A DNA stretch of 64,000 nucleotides from Paraburkholderia silvatlantica (GTDB taxonomy: Bacteria > Pseudomonadota > Gammaproteobacteria > Burkholderiales > Burkholderiaceae): NCBI RefSeq assembly GCF_003096715.1, contig NZ_QEOL01000014.1, positions 62,001 to 126,000 on the forward strand, given 5' to 3'. Made by a program: the position numbers and the translations under genes. This document shows, one piece after another, positions 1 to 11,570 of this stretch. Position 1 is the stretch's first letter. Every line of letters starts with the position of its first letter. The notes below the pieces were generated by a model that saw only the letters and a program-made list of their open reading frames with translations, made no database searches and was not told the DNA's origin.

Positions 1-286
1 TTGGCAGGATGTCGAGCGCGATGATCGTGCCGTCGATACCGCCGGGCCGCTGGTCGTCGCGCTTCGTGCCCTGCGCGAGCTTGTTGCGGGCGTACTGGCT
101 CCAGCTGCCGGGCGCGGCGCCCAGGTCCACGATCACCATGCCGGGGCGGATCAGCTTGTCCTGCTCGTCGATTTCCTTGAGCTTGTAGGCAGCGCGGGCA
201 CGATAGCCCTCCCGCTGCGCCATTTTCACGTACGGATCGTTGATATGGTCGTGCAGCCACGACTGGTTGAAGCGATTTTTTGCCAT
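1..286 (-). CDS. rlmE: 23S rRNA 2'-O-ribose methyltransferase RlmE (FtsJ/RrmJ), N-terminal part, cut by window edge
   Basis: This is the first 95 or so codons of a minus-strand gene that runs off the left edge. The translation starts MAKNRFNQSWLHDHINDPYV and contains a region reading VDLGAAPGSWSQYA, which is the SAM-binding motif I of the FtsJ family. RlmE methylates U2552 of 23S rRNA during late 50S assembly. The ATG lies at 284-286 and is the first residue of a typical RlmE N-terminus. It is divergent from yhbY, as in many proteobacteria, where yhbY and rlmE (with ftsH) are neighbours. The catalytic Lys-Asp-Lys-Glu set cannot be checked in full because the C-terminus is missing. Confidence 0.9.
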   Translation of the reverse strand, partial: MAKNRFNQSWLHDHINDPYVKMAQREGYRARAAYKLKEIDEQDKLIRPGMVIVDLGAAPGSWSQYARNKLAQGTKRDDQRPGGIDGTIIALDILP

Positions 287-559
287 TAAAGATGAACTCT
301 TGCTGCGTGATTCCGCGCTTTTAGCGGATAATACGCGTTTTATTCGTGCGGCCGTCGCGGCCCGCCTGGCCGGATGTTCGTTGCTCCGCCGGCGTTTTTT
401 GCCCGCGCCCTGCCGTTCCCCACGGTTTTCCGTTGTTCCGACGCGCTTCGCCCGCTGGCGCTCCGCTCTTCGCGGAGCGCATTTACGTCTGCCCAGGTTA
501 TCAATGCATGCCTGTCGACCCGCGCGGCGCCGTCATTTTAGTCGAGTCTGCCACATCCC

Positions 560-1105
560 ATGCCCGCCCTCACTCTTTCCGCCGAGCAGCGCTCCGAGCT
601 GCGTTCCCAGGCTCACGCGCTCAAACCGGTCGTGCTCATCGGCGCCGAGGGACTGACCGACGCCGTCCTCAAGGAAATCAAGGTTCACCTTGCCGCGCAC
701 CAGCTCATCAAGGTGCGCGTGTTCGGCGACGAGCGCGAAGAGCGCCTCGCGATCTACGAAGAGATCTGCGATCGCCTGAGCGCCGCCCCGATCCAGCATA
801 TCGGCAAGCTGCTCGTCATCTACAAGCCCGAGGAAGCCCGCGCGAAGGCTACGACCGCGCGCGCCGGCGCCCGCGGCACCGTGTCGCGCCCGGCCGCCGA
901 CGTACCGAGCGCGCGTGAAGCGGGCAAGCGTGGCGCCGCGCCCCGCATCGTCAAGGTCGTCAAGGCCAGCGACAACCCCATGCGCAAGCCGAAGGCGCAA
1001 AAGGTGACGGTCAAGGGCAACGAGCGCGTCACGCAAGGCGGCAACATCAAGCGCGCCAAGAAGCGCCAAACCAGTTCCAAGCGGGCCCACCAGGGTTCGA
1101 AGTAA
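560..1105 (+). CDS. yhbY: YhbY family RNA-binding protein (CRM domain) with basic C-terminal tail
   Basis: The 181-residue product has a CRM (CRS1-YhbY) RNA-binding domain at about residues 3-95, recognisable from LTxxQRxxLRxxAHxLKPVV, the GxxGLTxAVLKEI stretch and the IGKLLVIYKP end. E. coli YhbY is only about 97 residues and associates with pre-50S particles. Here an extra tail of about 85 residues, rich in Lys, Arg, Ala and Gly, follows. Such tails are common in Burkholderiaceae and probably add non-specific RNA binding (inference). The gene is divergent from rlmE, another 50S maturation factor. A strong terminator follows directly. The ATG at 560 gives the standard MPALTLS-type start. Confidence 0.92.
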   Translation: MPALTLSAEQRSELRSQAHALKPVVLIGAEGLTDAVLKEIKVHLAAHQLIKVRVFGDEREERLAIYEEICDRLSAAPIQHIGKLLVIYKPEEARAKATTARAGARGTVSRPAADVPSAREAGKRGAAPRIVKVVKASDNPMRKPKAQKVTVKGNERVTQGGNIKRAKKRQTSSKRAHQGSK

Positions 1106-1106
1106 A

Positions 1107-1134
1107 AAAGCGCGGCCTTCGAGCCGCGCTTTTT
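1107..1134. terminator. Bidirectional intrinsic terminator between yhbY and the DUF4149 gene
   Basis: A GC-rich hairpin, AGCGCGGC, short loop, GCCGCGCT, is flanked by an A run on the left and a T run on the right. It can therefore end the plus-strand yhbY transcript and the minus-strand transcript arriving from greA and the DUF4149 gene. Confidence 0.85.
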
Positions 1135-1160
1135 TTCGCCTGACCGGCTTCAGGCGACTG

Positions 1161-1697
1161 TCAGCGCGGAGCGGTTTCCACGCGCTGCACCAGCGTGCCG
1201 CGTGCCGAAGGCAACAGCCAGACGAGCCACGCACCCAGCAGGCTCTGCACGAGATAGAACAGGCTCGACACGCCGTGCAGCAAGCCGAAGCGGCTCGCAT
1301 ACGGCGAACTGGCCACATCCATGCCCGCGCTCATCGCTTGAACGCGCAACGCGTTCATGAACGGCTGCAGCGCAAAATAGCCGATCAGCACGCACAGCAG
1401 CATGGCGGCCAGAATCCAGCGCAGCCGGCGATAGCCCAGCGCGCCGCGGCGCGCGAGCACGCTCGAGAGCCCGAGCAGCAGCACGCCGCACACCACGCCG
1501 ATCAGGCCTTCGAGTCGAAAGAGCTGCGCGGCGAGCTCGCCGGCCACCACCCTCTCGAGCGACGCGAACAGGATGGGCGCGACCGCATAGCCGATGGTCA
1601 GCTGGCTGCCGACCCACAACATGGCCAGCAGCCCGAAGAGCCGGTGCGGAACGAGTGAAACGGAAGTGGCGGAACCCACATGGCTTGCAGTACTCAC
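1161..1697 (-). CDS. DUF4149 domain-containing integral membrane protein
   Basis: The 178-residue product has four hydrophobic segments, at about residues 17-40, 58-82, 93-112 and 142-162. This fits the small four-helix DUF4149 family of inner membrane proteins. The function is unknown. It lies 12 bp downstream of greA on the same strand and probably shares its transcript, ending at the terminator near 1120. The same greA-DUF4149-yhbY grouping is familiar from betaproteobacterial genomes (recall, not checked). The start is the ATG at 1697. An in-frame downstream alternative cannot be excluded, since the first 15 residues are polar and variable. Confidence 0.8.
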   Translation of the reverse strand: MSTASHVGSATSVSLVPHRLFGLLAMLWVGSQLTIGYAVAPILFASLERVVAGELAAQLFRLEGLIGVVCGVLLLGLSSVLARRGALGYRRLRWILAAMLLCVLIGYFALQPFMNALRVQAMSAGMDVASSPYASRFGLLHGVSSLFYLVQSLLGAWLVWLLPSARGTLVQRVETAPR

Positions 1698-1709
1698 GTC
1701 GATGCGCCC

Positions 1710-2186
1710 TCAGACGTAGCGAACCTCGATGACCTCGTACTCGCGCACGCCGCCGGGGGCCTGCACTTCGGCGACATCGCCTTCGGACTTGCCGATCAGT
1801 GCGCGCGCGATGGGCGAGCTGACCGAGATCAGGCCGTGCTCGAGGTCGGCCTCGTCGTCGCCGACGATCTGGTAGGTCACGGTCTTGCCCGAATCGAGGT
1901 CTTCGAGATCCACAGTCGAGCCGAACACCACGCGGCCGTCCGCTTCGAGCGTGGCCGGGTCGATGATCTGCGCGGCCGCCAGCTTCGACTCGATCTCGGC
2001 GATGCGGCCTTCGATGAAGCCCTGCTTTTCCTTGGCGGCGTCGTATTCCGCGTTTTCCGACAGATCGCCCTGCGCACGGGCTTCCGCGATCGAATTGATG
2101 ACCGCCGGACGCTCGACGGATTTCAGGCGCTGCAACTCTCCGCGGAGTTGGTCTGCACCGCGCTTGGTCAAGGGAATCGTGCTCAT
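1710..2186 (-). CDS. greA: Transcription elongation factor GreA
   Basis: This 158-residue protein has exactly the E. coli GreA length. It has the N-terminal coiled coil (residues about 10-75) with the tip motif ARAQGDLSENAEYDAAKE, whose acidic residues (Asp and Glu around positions 41-44) enter the RNA polymerase secondary channel. The C-terminal globular domain is FKBP-like and ends EYEVIEVRYV. GreA stimulates transcript cleavage by backtracked RNA polymerase. The ATG at 2186 starts the canonical MSTIPLTKRG. The open frame extends 70 codons upstream, but that part has no GreA similarity. It lies downstream of carB, separated by 218 bp holding a strongly folded element with a U tract. Confidence 0.97.
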   Translation of the reverse strand: MSTIPLTKRGADQLRGELQRLKSVERPAVINSIAEARAQGDLSENAEYDAAKEKQGFIEGRIAEIESKLAAAQIIDPATLEADGRVVFGSTVDLEDLDSGKTVTYQIVGDDEADLEHGLISVSSPIARALIGKSEGDVAEVQAPGGVREYEVIEVRYV

Positions 2187-2260
2187 AAACAACTCGTACG
2201 GCCCACGAGGGCCTAAAGAAGGCCGCGCCACGCACGCTCGTCGCGCGCGTTGCGGCCATA

Positions 2261-2350
2261 AAAAAATTCCGCGGTTAAGTGCATCCCGCGAGGGCGGCTG
2301 CGCGGTCTGGCGCAGCCTGAAAACCCTGTTGGGACGCCGCTTAACCGCGG
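2261..2350 (-). terminator. Cloverleaf-like terminator or attenuator between carB and greA
   Basis: Read on the minus strand, an 11-bp perfect stem (CCGCGGTTAAG at 2350-2340 with CTTAACCGCGG at 2279-2269) is followed at once by AA and seven T. The 60 nt enclosed by that stem can form three further hairpins. They are CCC-AACA-GGG near 2333-2324, a 7-bp perfect GGCTGCG/CGCAGCC stem at 2317-2296, and CCC-TCGC-GGG at 2294-2285. The whole is thus a four-way junction ending in a terminator-like U tract, 75 nt before the greA start. It could end carB transcription or set greA expression by attenuation. Confidence 0.6.
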
Positions 2351-2404
2351 CACATTCAGCTTTTTTAGCCTGCCTCGTCGAGTGTTGGACAGACAATCGA
2401 AGCC

Positions 2405-5659
<3,255 letters not shown>

Positions 5660-5806
5660 AACGCTCTCGCTAAATATTCCTGTGTCTTTTACGTCTGGCG
5701 GCTCGCTGCTTTCCTTGCCAGCCGCCCGGATGCGCGCGTGGGCCGTGCTTCAAACCGGCTCGCTGCGCACCCCGCTCTGCTCTTTCGCTTCGGCTGTGCG
5801 CGGCGC

Positions 5807-6943
5807 TTATGCCTTCGCCTTGTCCATCAGCGCCGTGAAGCGATCGAACAGATAGCCGATGTCCTTCGGGCCGGGCGACGCTTCCGGGTGACCCTGGAAG
5901 CAGAACGCGGGCTTGTCGGTCAGCTCGAAGCCTTGCAGCGTGCCGTCGAAGAGCGATACGTGCGTGACGCGCGCGTTCGCGGGCAGCGTGGCGGCGTCCA
6001 CTGCGAAGCCGTGGTTCTGCGACGTGATGACGACGCGGCCATCGGCCAGATCCTTCACCGGATGGTTCGCGCCGTGGTGGCCCGTCTTCATCTTCAGGGT
6101 CTTCGCGCCGACGGCGAGGCCCATGATCTGGTGACCGAGGCAGATGCCGAACGTCGGGATGCCGCGCTCGATGAAGGTTTGCGTCGCCTTGATCGCGTAG
6201 TCGCACGGTTCCGGATCGCCGGGGCCGTTCGAGAGGAACACGCCGTCGGGGTTCAGTGCGAGCGCGTCTTCAGCCGTCGACTGCGCCGGCAGGACCGTGA
6301 CGTCGCAGCCGCGCTCGGCCAGCATGCGCAGGATGTTCTGCTTCACCCCGTAGTCGAATGCGACGACCTTGTACTTCGGCGCCGACTGCGTGCGGTAGCC
6401 TTCGCCCAGACGCCATTCCGTGGTGTTCCACGGGTACGGCTTGCCGGTCGAGACGACCTTGGCGAGGTCCATGCCCGCGAGGCCCGGGAACGAGCGCGCG
6501 AGTTCGATGGCCTTGGCTTCGTCGTCGGAGCCCGCGAGGATCGCGCCGTTTTGCGCGCCCTTGTCGCGCAGGATACGCGTGAGCTTGCGCGTGTCGATGC
6601 CGGCGATGGCGACCACGCCTTCGTCCTTCAGATACTGGCCGAGCGAGCGCTCCATGCGGAAGTTCGAGGCGAGCACGGGCAGGTCGCGGATGATCAGACC
6701 GGCGGCATGGACTTTCGTGGCTTCGACGTCTTCGGCATTGACGCCGACGTTGCCGATATGCGGATACGTGAGGGTGACGATCTGGCGAGCGTAGCTCGGG
6801 TCGGTCAGGATTTCCTGATAACCGGTGATGGCCGTGTTGAACACGACTTCACCGATCGTATGACCCGGCGCGCCGATCGAGTAACCACGAAAGACCGTGC
6901 CGTCGGCGAGCGCGAGCAGAGCGGGAGAGAATGACGGCAACAC
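5807..6943 (-). CDS. carA: Carbamoyl-phosphate synthase small (glutaminase) subunit
   Basis: The 378-residue protein hydrolyses glutamine and channels ammonia to CarB. The N-terminal domain (about 1-150) has the LADGTVFRG and GEVVFNT motifs. The class I glutamine amidotransferase domain holds the nucleophile Cys268 in GICLGHQ and the His-Glu pair in GHPEASPGP near residue 352. The start is GTG at 6943, preceded by AAGGAG seven bases upstream, which decides the start. A good sigma-70 promoter lies about 300 bp upstream, so the mRNA has a leader of about 290 nt. Confidence 0.97.
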   Translation of the reverse strand: MLPSFSPALLALADGTVFRGYSIGAPGHTIGEVVFNTAITGYQEILTDPSYARQIVTLTYPHIGNVGVNAEDVEATKVHAAGLIIRDLPVLASNFRMERSLGQYLKDEGVVAIAGIDTRKLTRILRDKGAQNGAILAGSDDEAKAIELARSFPGLAGMDLAKVVSTGKPYPWNTTEWRLGEGYRTQSAPKYKVVAFDYGVKQNILRMLAERGCDVTVLPAQSTAEDALALNPDGVFLSNGPGDPEPCDYAIKATQTFIERGIPTFGICLGHQIMGLAVGAKTLKMKTGHHGANHPVKDLADGRVVITSQNHGFAVDAATLPANARVTHVSLFDGTLQGFELTDKPAFCFQGHPEASPGPKDIGYLFDRFTALMDKAKA

Positions 6944-7238
6944 GGGAGACTCCTTGGGGGAGCACCCTGTGCCGACCTGTTATCCGACGTTGCGATCTTG
7001 CGACCTGGGAGCGGCTGCGGCGTCGGCATCCGTTTCTGTGAGGATCAGGATGCGCGCGCGGCTCGCTCGCTTGTGCGACCTCATCAGCGGTCGACCGTTG
7101 GGGCGCCGGGCCACGAGCGCGCGTTGGTGACGCAGGATCGGGCGGCAGCCGGCCAGTTGACGATGAAGCGCGGGCGGCGGATGAACGGATGGGAGGAGGT
7201 AGGCGCTAGGGTGCGGGTTGATAAGCTCAAACCTTGAA
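6944..7238 (-). other. Long carAB mRNA leader, no gene seen
   Basis: This is the untranslated stretch between the carAB promoter and the GTG start. Its last bases carry the AAGGAG ribosome binding site. I found no recognisable leader peptide or named riboswitch. Its length suggests room for pyrimidine- or arginine-responsive control, which is inference. The rest of the gap to mltD (7269-7516) holds only the mltD terminator. Confidence 0.4.
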
Positions 7239-7268
7239 ATTATAGCGCGAAAGTCACCTTTCCTTCAA
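7239..7268 (-). promoter_or_regulatory. Sigma-70 promoter for carAB
   Basis: On the minus strand TTGAAG (7268-7263), an 18-bp spacer and a perfect TATAAT (7244-7239) form a consensus-like promoter. The predicted start near 7232 leaves a leader of about 290 nt before the carA GTG. Confidence 0.7.
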
Positions 7269-7402
7269 ATTTCACGATGACGCTGGCGACGGGAAGCATG
7301 CTCGCAGCCCTGTGCGCGGCCCTTTCCACTATAGCGGGCGGGGGCGCGGCGGCAAGCGTCGCCCGCAATCACGCCCTTTATTTTTGGCACCCGCCAATGA
7401 AA

Positions 7403-7432
7403 ACGCCGCCACCTGGCGAGGTGACGGCGTCA
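7403..7432 (-). terminator. Terminator downstream of mltD
   Basis: An inverted repeat (ACGCCG then CCACCT, a GGCG loop, AGGTGA then CGGCGT, one mismatch) reads on the minus strand as a stem followed by TTTTC. It lies about 85 bp past the mltD stop. Confidence 0.6.
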
Positions 7433-7516
7433 AACACAACAAAAACGGAAAAGTGATCGGAGCGAAATACCATGCGCTGCCCCCGCAACGCATGTTTGAG
7501 CACCCTTCGCCAGCCG

Positions 7517-9160
7517 CTATTTTGTATGGTGCTTCTGCGCGTGGGTTTCGGCCTTCGGGCGGCTCGCCGCACCCTTCGACGCCTTGCTGGGCGCAGCGCT
7601 GACCGTCCTGGCCTTGACCGGTTCGGAAACCTTGACCACCTCGGTGCGCGCGCGACCGTGCTTCTTATCGTATCGCGACTTCGACCCGGTGTCTGCAACG
7701 CGGGTGCCGATTCGCTGCACGCCACCGCCAGAAACGTTCGTTGCCAGACGTTCCGGACCCGGCTCGCTCGGCATCGCCTTGTTGACCGGCACGTGCAACA
7801 CCAGCACCTGGCCCGGCGCAACGGAGTCGCGACGGGTCTTGTTCCATGCCTTCAACTGGCCGAGCGACACGCCATAGCGGCTCGCCACCGCTTCCATCGA
7901 CTGCTTGCGGCGGATGCGGATCAGCATCTTGCGCGTGTCGGGCACGTCCGGCTCCATGGCCAGCACGGCGCTTTCCGCCACGTCGGCACTGATGTCCTCG
8001 TCGTCGCCGTCGTCGGTGCGCGGCACCACGAGCGTCGAGCCGGCCTTCAGGCGCATGCCCGCCGGAATCTTGTTCACCGACATCAGCGTGTCGGCGTCCA
8101 CGCCGATCTTCTGCGCGATCGCCGCCGGCGTGGCGCGCGAGTCGGTCGTGTAGACGGTCCAGGACGAAAGCTGGCCGGAATAGGCCTTCAGGTTGCGCTC
8201 GAACGCGCTCGCGTTGTCGAACGGCAGCAGGATCTGCGGGTCGGTCGCGCCGAGAATCACGGGCTTCTTGAACGACGGGTTGAGCGAGCGGAACTCGTCC
8301 GTCGTCATGTTCGCGAGCTTGGCGGCGACGTCCACGTCGATGTCGTGCGAGGTCGTCACCGTCACGAAATACGGGTGGTTCGGAATGGACGGCAGCGTGA
8401 GCCCGTACTGCTGCGGGTTCATCACGATATTCTTGACTGCCTGCAGCTTCGGCACGTAGTTACGTGTTTCGCTGGGCATGCGCAGGCTCTGGTAGTCGGT
8501 CGGCAGTCCCGCCGCCTCGTTGCGCGCGATTGCGCGCTGCACGTTGCCCTCGCCCCAGTTGTAAGCGGCCAGCGCGAGATACCAGTCGCCGAACATGTCG
8601 TGCAGGCGCGAGAGATAGTCGAGCGCGGCGCTCGTCGAGGCCAGCACGTCGCGGCGCTCGTCCTGCCACATGTTCTGCTTGAGGTTGTAGGTGCGGCCCG
8701 TGCCCGGCACGAACTGCCACATGCCGGCGGCCTTCGCGACCGACAGCGCCTGCGGGTTGTAGGCGGACTCGATGAACGGCAGCAGCGCGAGCTCGGTAGG
8801 CATGTGACGCGCCTCGAGCTCTTCGACAATGTGATAGAGGTACTTCTGCGAACGCTCGGTCATGCGCGCGACGTAGTCCGGCCGTTGGGCGTACCAGTTG
8901 GCGTTCATGTCGACGAGGTCGCTCTGCAGGTCGGGCATCTGGAAGCCGCGGCGAATGCGCGCCCAGAGGTCGGCATCGGGGCTGGTGAGCTGATCGACCG
9001 AGCCTTGATCGACGTTAATGGTTTCTTTTGCTGCGGAGGTCTTACGAATGAGGTCGGCGTTGGCCTGGGCGTTGGTGGGTGCCTGAGAAGTCGCAGACGG
9101 CCCCCCGCTCGCACAGGCGGCGAGCATGAGGACCAGCAGCGCACTGATTATGAATCGCAT
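7517..9160 (-). CDS. mltD: Membrane-bound lytic murein transglycosylase D
   Basis: The 547-residue lipoprotein cleaves the MurNAc-GlcNAc bond of peptidoglycan to 1,6-anhydro products, working from the outer membrane. The first 16 residues form a lipoprotein signal ending in a LAAC lipobox, with lipidation at Cys16. The SLT domain (about residues 115-240) has the catalytic Glu in LLPFIESAYNP and the conserved GMWQFVPGTGR and AAYNWGEGN motifs. Two LysM-like repeats follow, near residues 340-390 and 420-470. The C-terminal 75 residues are basic and of low complexity. A good promoter lies upstream, and the gene is adjacent to gloB as in E. coli. Confidence 0.95.
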   Translation of the reverse strand: MRFIISALLVLMLAACASGGPSATSQAPTNAQANADLIRKTSAAKETINVDQGSVDQLTSPDADLWARIRRGFQMPDLQSDLVDMNANWYAQRPDYVARMTERSQKYLYHIVEELEARHMPTELALLPFIESAYNPQALSVAKAAGMWQFVPGTGRTYNLKQNMWQDERRDVLASTSAALDYLSRLHDMFGDWYLALAAYNWGEGNVQRAIARNEAAGLPTDYQSLRMPSETRNYVPKLQAVKNIVMNPQQYGLTLPSIPNHPYFVTVTTSHDIDVDVAAKLANMTTDEFRSLNPSFKKPVILGATDPQILLPFDNASAFERNLKAYSGQLSSWTVYTTDSRATPAAIAQKIGVDADTLMSVNKIPAGMRLKAGSTLVVPRTDDGDDEDISADVAESAVLAMEPDVPDTRKMLIRIRRKQSMEAVASRYGVSLGQLKAWNKTRRDSVAPGQVLVLHVPVNKAMPSEPGPERLATNVSGGGVQRIGTRVADTGSKSRYDKKHGRARTEVVKVSEPVKARTVSAAPSKASKGAASRPKAETHAQKHHTK

Positions 9161-9196
9161 GAAAATCTACATCCGCATGGCTGGAATTTGCAGCCG

Positions 9197-9225
9197 ATAG
9201 TACGGAACGCGGCGGTTTCCGTCAA
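9197..9225 (-). promoter_or_regulatory. Sigma-70 promoter for mltD
   Basis: TTGACG (9225-9220), a 17-bp spacer and TACTAT (9202-9197) on the minus strand sit 37 bp upstream of the mltD ATG. Both spacing and hexamers are close to consensus. Confidence 0.75.
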
Positions 9226-9315
9226 TCGGAATTAATGGGAAAAAAAGCCATGAAATCCGCAGCTTGGGCGTGATTCCATACGATTGGGTTGAGCATGCCC
9301 CCTGACCTTGCTGGG

Positions 9316-10152
9316 TCAGCGGAACCGATTCTTCCATTCACGCATCATTGCGAAAGCCGCCAGCCGGTCCGGCACCGGTTCGTGCAGCGCCTCGGTGAGA
9401 GCGGCTTGCACCGACGCATCACCCGCGCGCAGGAAAGGATTGACGGCGCGCTCGTGCGCGATCGTCGTGGGCAGCGTCGGCACGCCGCGCTCGCGCAGCG
9501 CCGCCGCTTCGCGGCTCCAGTCGCGCAGATCGGCGTTGCCGGGATCGCAGGCGAGCGCGAAGCGAATGTTCGACAACGTGTATTCGTGCGCGCAATGCAC
9601 ATGGGTGTTGCCGGGCAGGGCCGCGAGCGCGTCGAGCGAGTCGAGCATCTGCGCGGGCGTGCCCTCGAAGAGGCGTCCGCAGCCGCAGGCGAACAGCGTG
9701 TCGCCGCAGAACACGTGCGGCGTGCCGGCTGCGTCCGCTGCCTGGAAATACGCAATGTGGCCGCGCGTATGGCCCGGCACGTCGATCACCGTCAAGTCGA
9801 GCGCGGGCGCGTCCAGATGGACGGCGTCGCCGCCCTTCAGGCGCGTGACGAACGCATCGAGCGGGCCGAGCGCCTCGCCGGCCGGACCGTAGACGGGCAC
9901 GCGAGCGTCGGCGAGCAGGTCCGCCACGCCGCCGACGTGGTCGTTGTGGTGATGGGTGAGTAAAATAGCGACGAGCCGCCAGCCGCGCTTCGCGAGATAC
10001 GCGCGAACCGGAGCGGCGTCGCCCGGATCGACGGCAACGGCATTCCGGCCGTCCGAAACGACCCAGATGTAATTGTCTTCAAAAGCCGGAACCGGTACGT
10101 ACTCGTAGGCGCACGCATCGTTCGAACGCGCGTACTCAAGCGGACTCTTCAT
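9316..10152 (-). CDS. gloB: Hydroxyacylglutathione hydrolase (glyoxalase II)
   Basis: The 278-residue enzyme hydrolyses S-lactoylglutathione in the second step of methylglyoxal detoxification. The metallo-beta-lactamase signature THHHNDH is at residues 66-72. Further metal ligands appear in VPGHTRGH and FCGDTLFACGCGRLFEG, and the substrate-binding domain has HCAHEYTLSNIRFA. The N-terminus carries about 15 residues before the usual EYVPVPAFEDNYIW. No better start exists in between. A TATAAT on the minus strand at 10193-10188, inside the first codons of the divergent methyltransferase gene, is a likely -10 box, since only 20 bp separate the two start codons. Confidence 0.95.
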   Translation of the reverse strand: MKSPLEYARSNDACAYEYVPVPAFEDNYIWVVSDGRNAVAVDPGDAAPVRAYLAKRGWRLVAILLTHHHNDHVGGVADLLADARVPVYGPAGEALGPLDAFVTRLKGGDAVHLDAPALDLTVIDVPGHTRGHIAYFQAADAAGTPHVFCGDTLFACGCGRLFEGTPAQMLDSLDALAALPGNTHVHCAHEYTLSNIRFALACDPGNADLRDWSREAAALRERGVPTLPTTIAHERAVNPFLRAGDASVQAALTEALHEPVPDRLAAFAMMREWKNRFR

Positions 10153-10172
10153 GGGGCGACGTATTCTTCGAC

Positions 10173-11066
10173 ATGTCTGACCGATTGATTATAGACTGGC
10201 CCGCCTGGAGCGCCTCGCCCGCCGGCAGGTATGTGCTCGGCTGGGAGCAGGAGCAGCTCGACCGCGTGGTATCGAACATATTCGGCTACCATGCGCTGCA
10301 GCTCGGCCTGCCTCAGCTCGACGCCCTGCGCGAGAACCGCATGTCGTGCCGCGGCCTCGTGCTCGACGCCGCCAGTGCCGCAAGCGCCCCCTACTCCATA
10401 CCCGGCGCGTCGGCCCAAGCGCATCCGAACGGCGGGCAAACGTCGCCCGGCACGGGCAGCGCAATACCAGGCCGCCCCCCGGTAGACGGCGGCGGTTCGT
10501 TGCTTCACGCGCCCGCGGGCCGCAGCACCGTCTGGTGCGACTATCTCGATCTGCCGTTCGAGGCGCAGAGCGTCGACCTCATCGTGATGCCGCACACGCT
10601 CGAATTCACGAGCGACCCGCACCGTCTGCTGCGCGAAGCCGAACGCGTGCTGATGCCCGAAGGACAACTCCTGATCGTCGGGTTCAACTCGCTTTCGCTG
10701 TGGGGCGCGCGCCAGTCGGTCGGCAAGCTGACTGGCCATCCGTTCCTGCCCGCGCGCCAGGACCTGATCGCCTTCACGCGCCTGAAAGACTGGATCAAGC
10801 TGCTTGGCTTCGAGCTTGAACGCGGGCGCTTCGGCTGCTATCGTCCGCCGCTCGCGACGGACCAGTGGCTCGGCCGCTACGGCTTCATGGAAGCCGCCGG
10901 CGACCGCTGGTGGCCGATTTTCGGCGCTATCTACATGGTGACGGCGATCAAGCGCGTGCGCGGCATGCGCCTCGTCGGCCCACTGAAGGTCAAGAAGCCG
11001 GTGCTGGCCGCAAGCCTGAAGCCCGCGGCCACCACCCCTTCCCCAACACGCAACAAGGACTCATGA
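10173..11066 (+). CDS. Class I SAM-dependent methyltransferase (YafS-like)
   Basis: This 297-residue protein has a Methyltransf_11-type half: WCDYLDLPFEAQSVDLIVMPHTLEF, then LLREAERVLMPEGQLLIVGFNSLSLWG, as in class I methyltransferases acting in the cytoplasm. The substrate is unknown. In E. coli the equivalent position between gloB and rnhA is held by yafS, a methyltransferase of unknown role. The segment at residues 67-117 is a Gly/Pro/Ala/Ser-rich insertion breaking the region where motif I would be expected, and the usual GxGxG is not visible. The stop overlaps the rnhA start (ATGA), so the two are translationally coupled. No clear Shine-Dalgarno is seen. Confidence 0.85.
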   Translation: MSDRLIIDWPAWSASPAGRYVLGWEQEQLDRVVSNIFGYHALQLGLPQLDALRENRMSCRGLVLDAASAASAPYSIPGASAQAHPNGGQTSPGTGSAIPGRPPVDGGGSLLHAPAGRSTVWCDYLDLPFEAQSVDLIVMPHTLEFTSDPHRLLREAERVLMPEGQLLIVGFNSLSLWGARQSVGKLTGHPFLPARQDLIAFTRLKDWIKLLGFELERGRFGCYRPPLATDQWLGRYGFMEAAGDRWWPIFGAIYMVTAIKRVRGMRLVGPLKVKKPVLAASLKPAATTPSPTRNKDS

Positions 11067-11512
11067 GCACACCCGACTTCGTCGAAATCTTCACGGACGG
11101 CGCCTGCAAGGGCAACCCGGGCCCCGGCGGCTGGGGCGCGCTGCTGCGCTTCGGCGCGCAGGAAAAGGAACTGTTCGGCGGCGAGGCCGGCACGACCAAC
11201 AACCGCATGGAACTGATGGCGGTGATCGCCGCACTCGACGCGCTCAAGCGCCCGTGCAAGGTGATCGTGCACACCGACTCGCAATACGTGCAAAAAGGCA
11301 TCAGCGAGTGGATTCACGGCTGGAAGAAGAAGAACTGGATGACGGCCGCCAAAACGCCGGTCAAGAACGACGACCTCTGGAAGCGACTGGACTCGCTCGT
11401 CGCCAGGCACGAGATCGAGTGGCGCTGGGTGAAGGGTCACGCCGGCCATCCGGAGAACGAGCGCGCCGACGCGCTTGCGAACCGCGGCGTCGCCACGCTC
11501 GCCGAACTCTGA
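11063..11512 (+). CDS. rnhA: Ribonuclease HI
   Basis: The 149-residue enzyme degrades RNA in RNA-DNA hybrids. It has the signature FTDGACKGNPGPGGWGA with catalytic Asp12, the ELMAVIAALDAL helix with its Glu, the HTDSQYV Asp, and a C-terminal VKGHAGHPENERADALA with the active-site His and Asp. The length is close to E. coli RNase HI (155). The ATG overlaps the preceding methyltransferase stop by 4 bp, and dnaQ follows 58 bp later. The rnhA-dnaQ pairing is conserved, but here the two genes run in the same direction, unlike their divergent arrangement in E. coli. Confidence 0.97.
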   Translation: MSTPDFVEIFTDGACKGNPGPGGWGALLRFGAQEKELFGGEAGTTNNRMELMAVIAALDALKRPCKVIVHTDSQYVQKGISEWIHGWKKKNWMTAAKTPVKNDDLWKRLDSLVARHEIEWRWVKGHAGHPENERADALANRGVATLAEL

Positions 11513-11570
11513 GACCCGCTTTCCGGGACCGCCGCGCGCGGCCGCCTCACGCTTTCACGTTTTACAAGAC

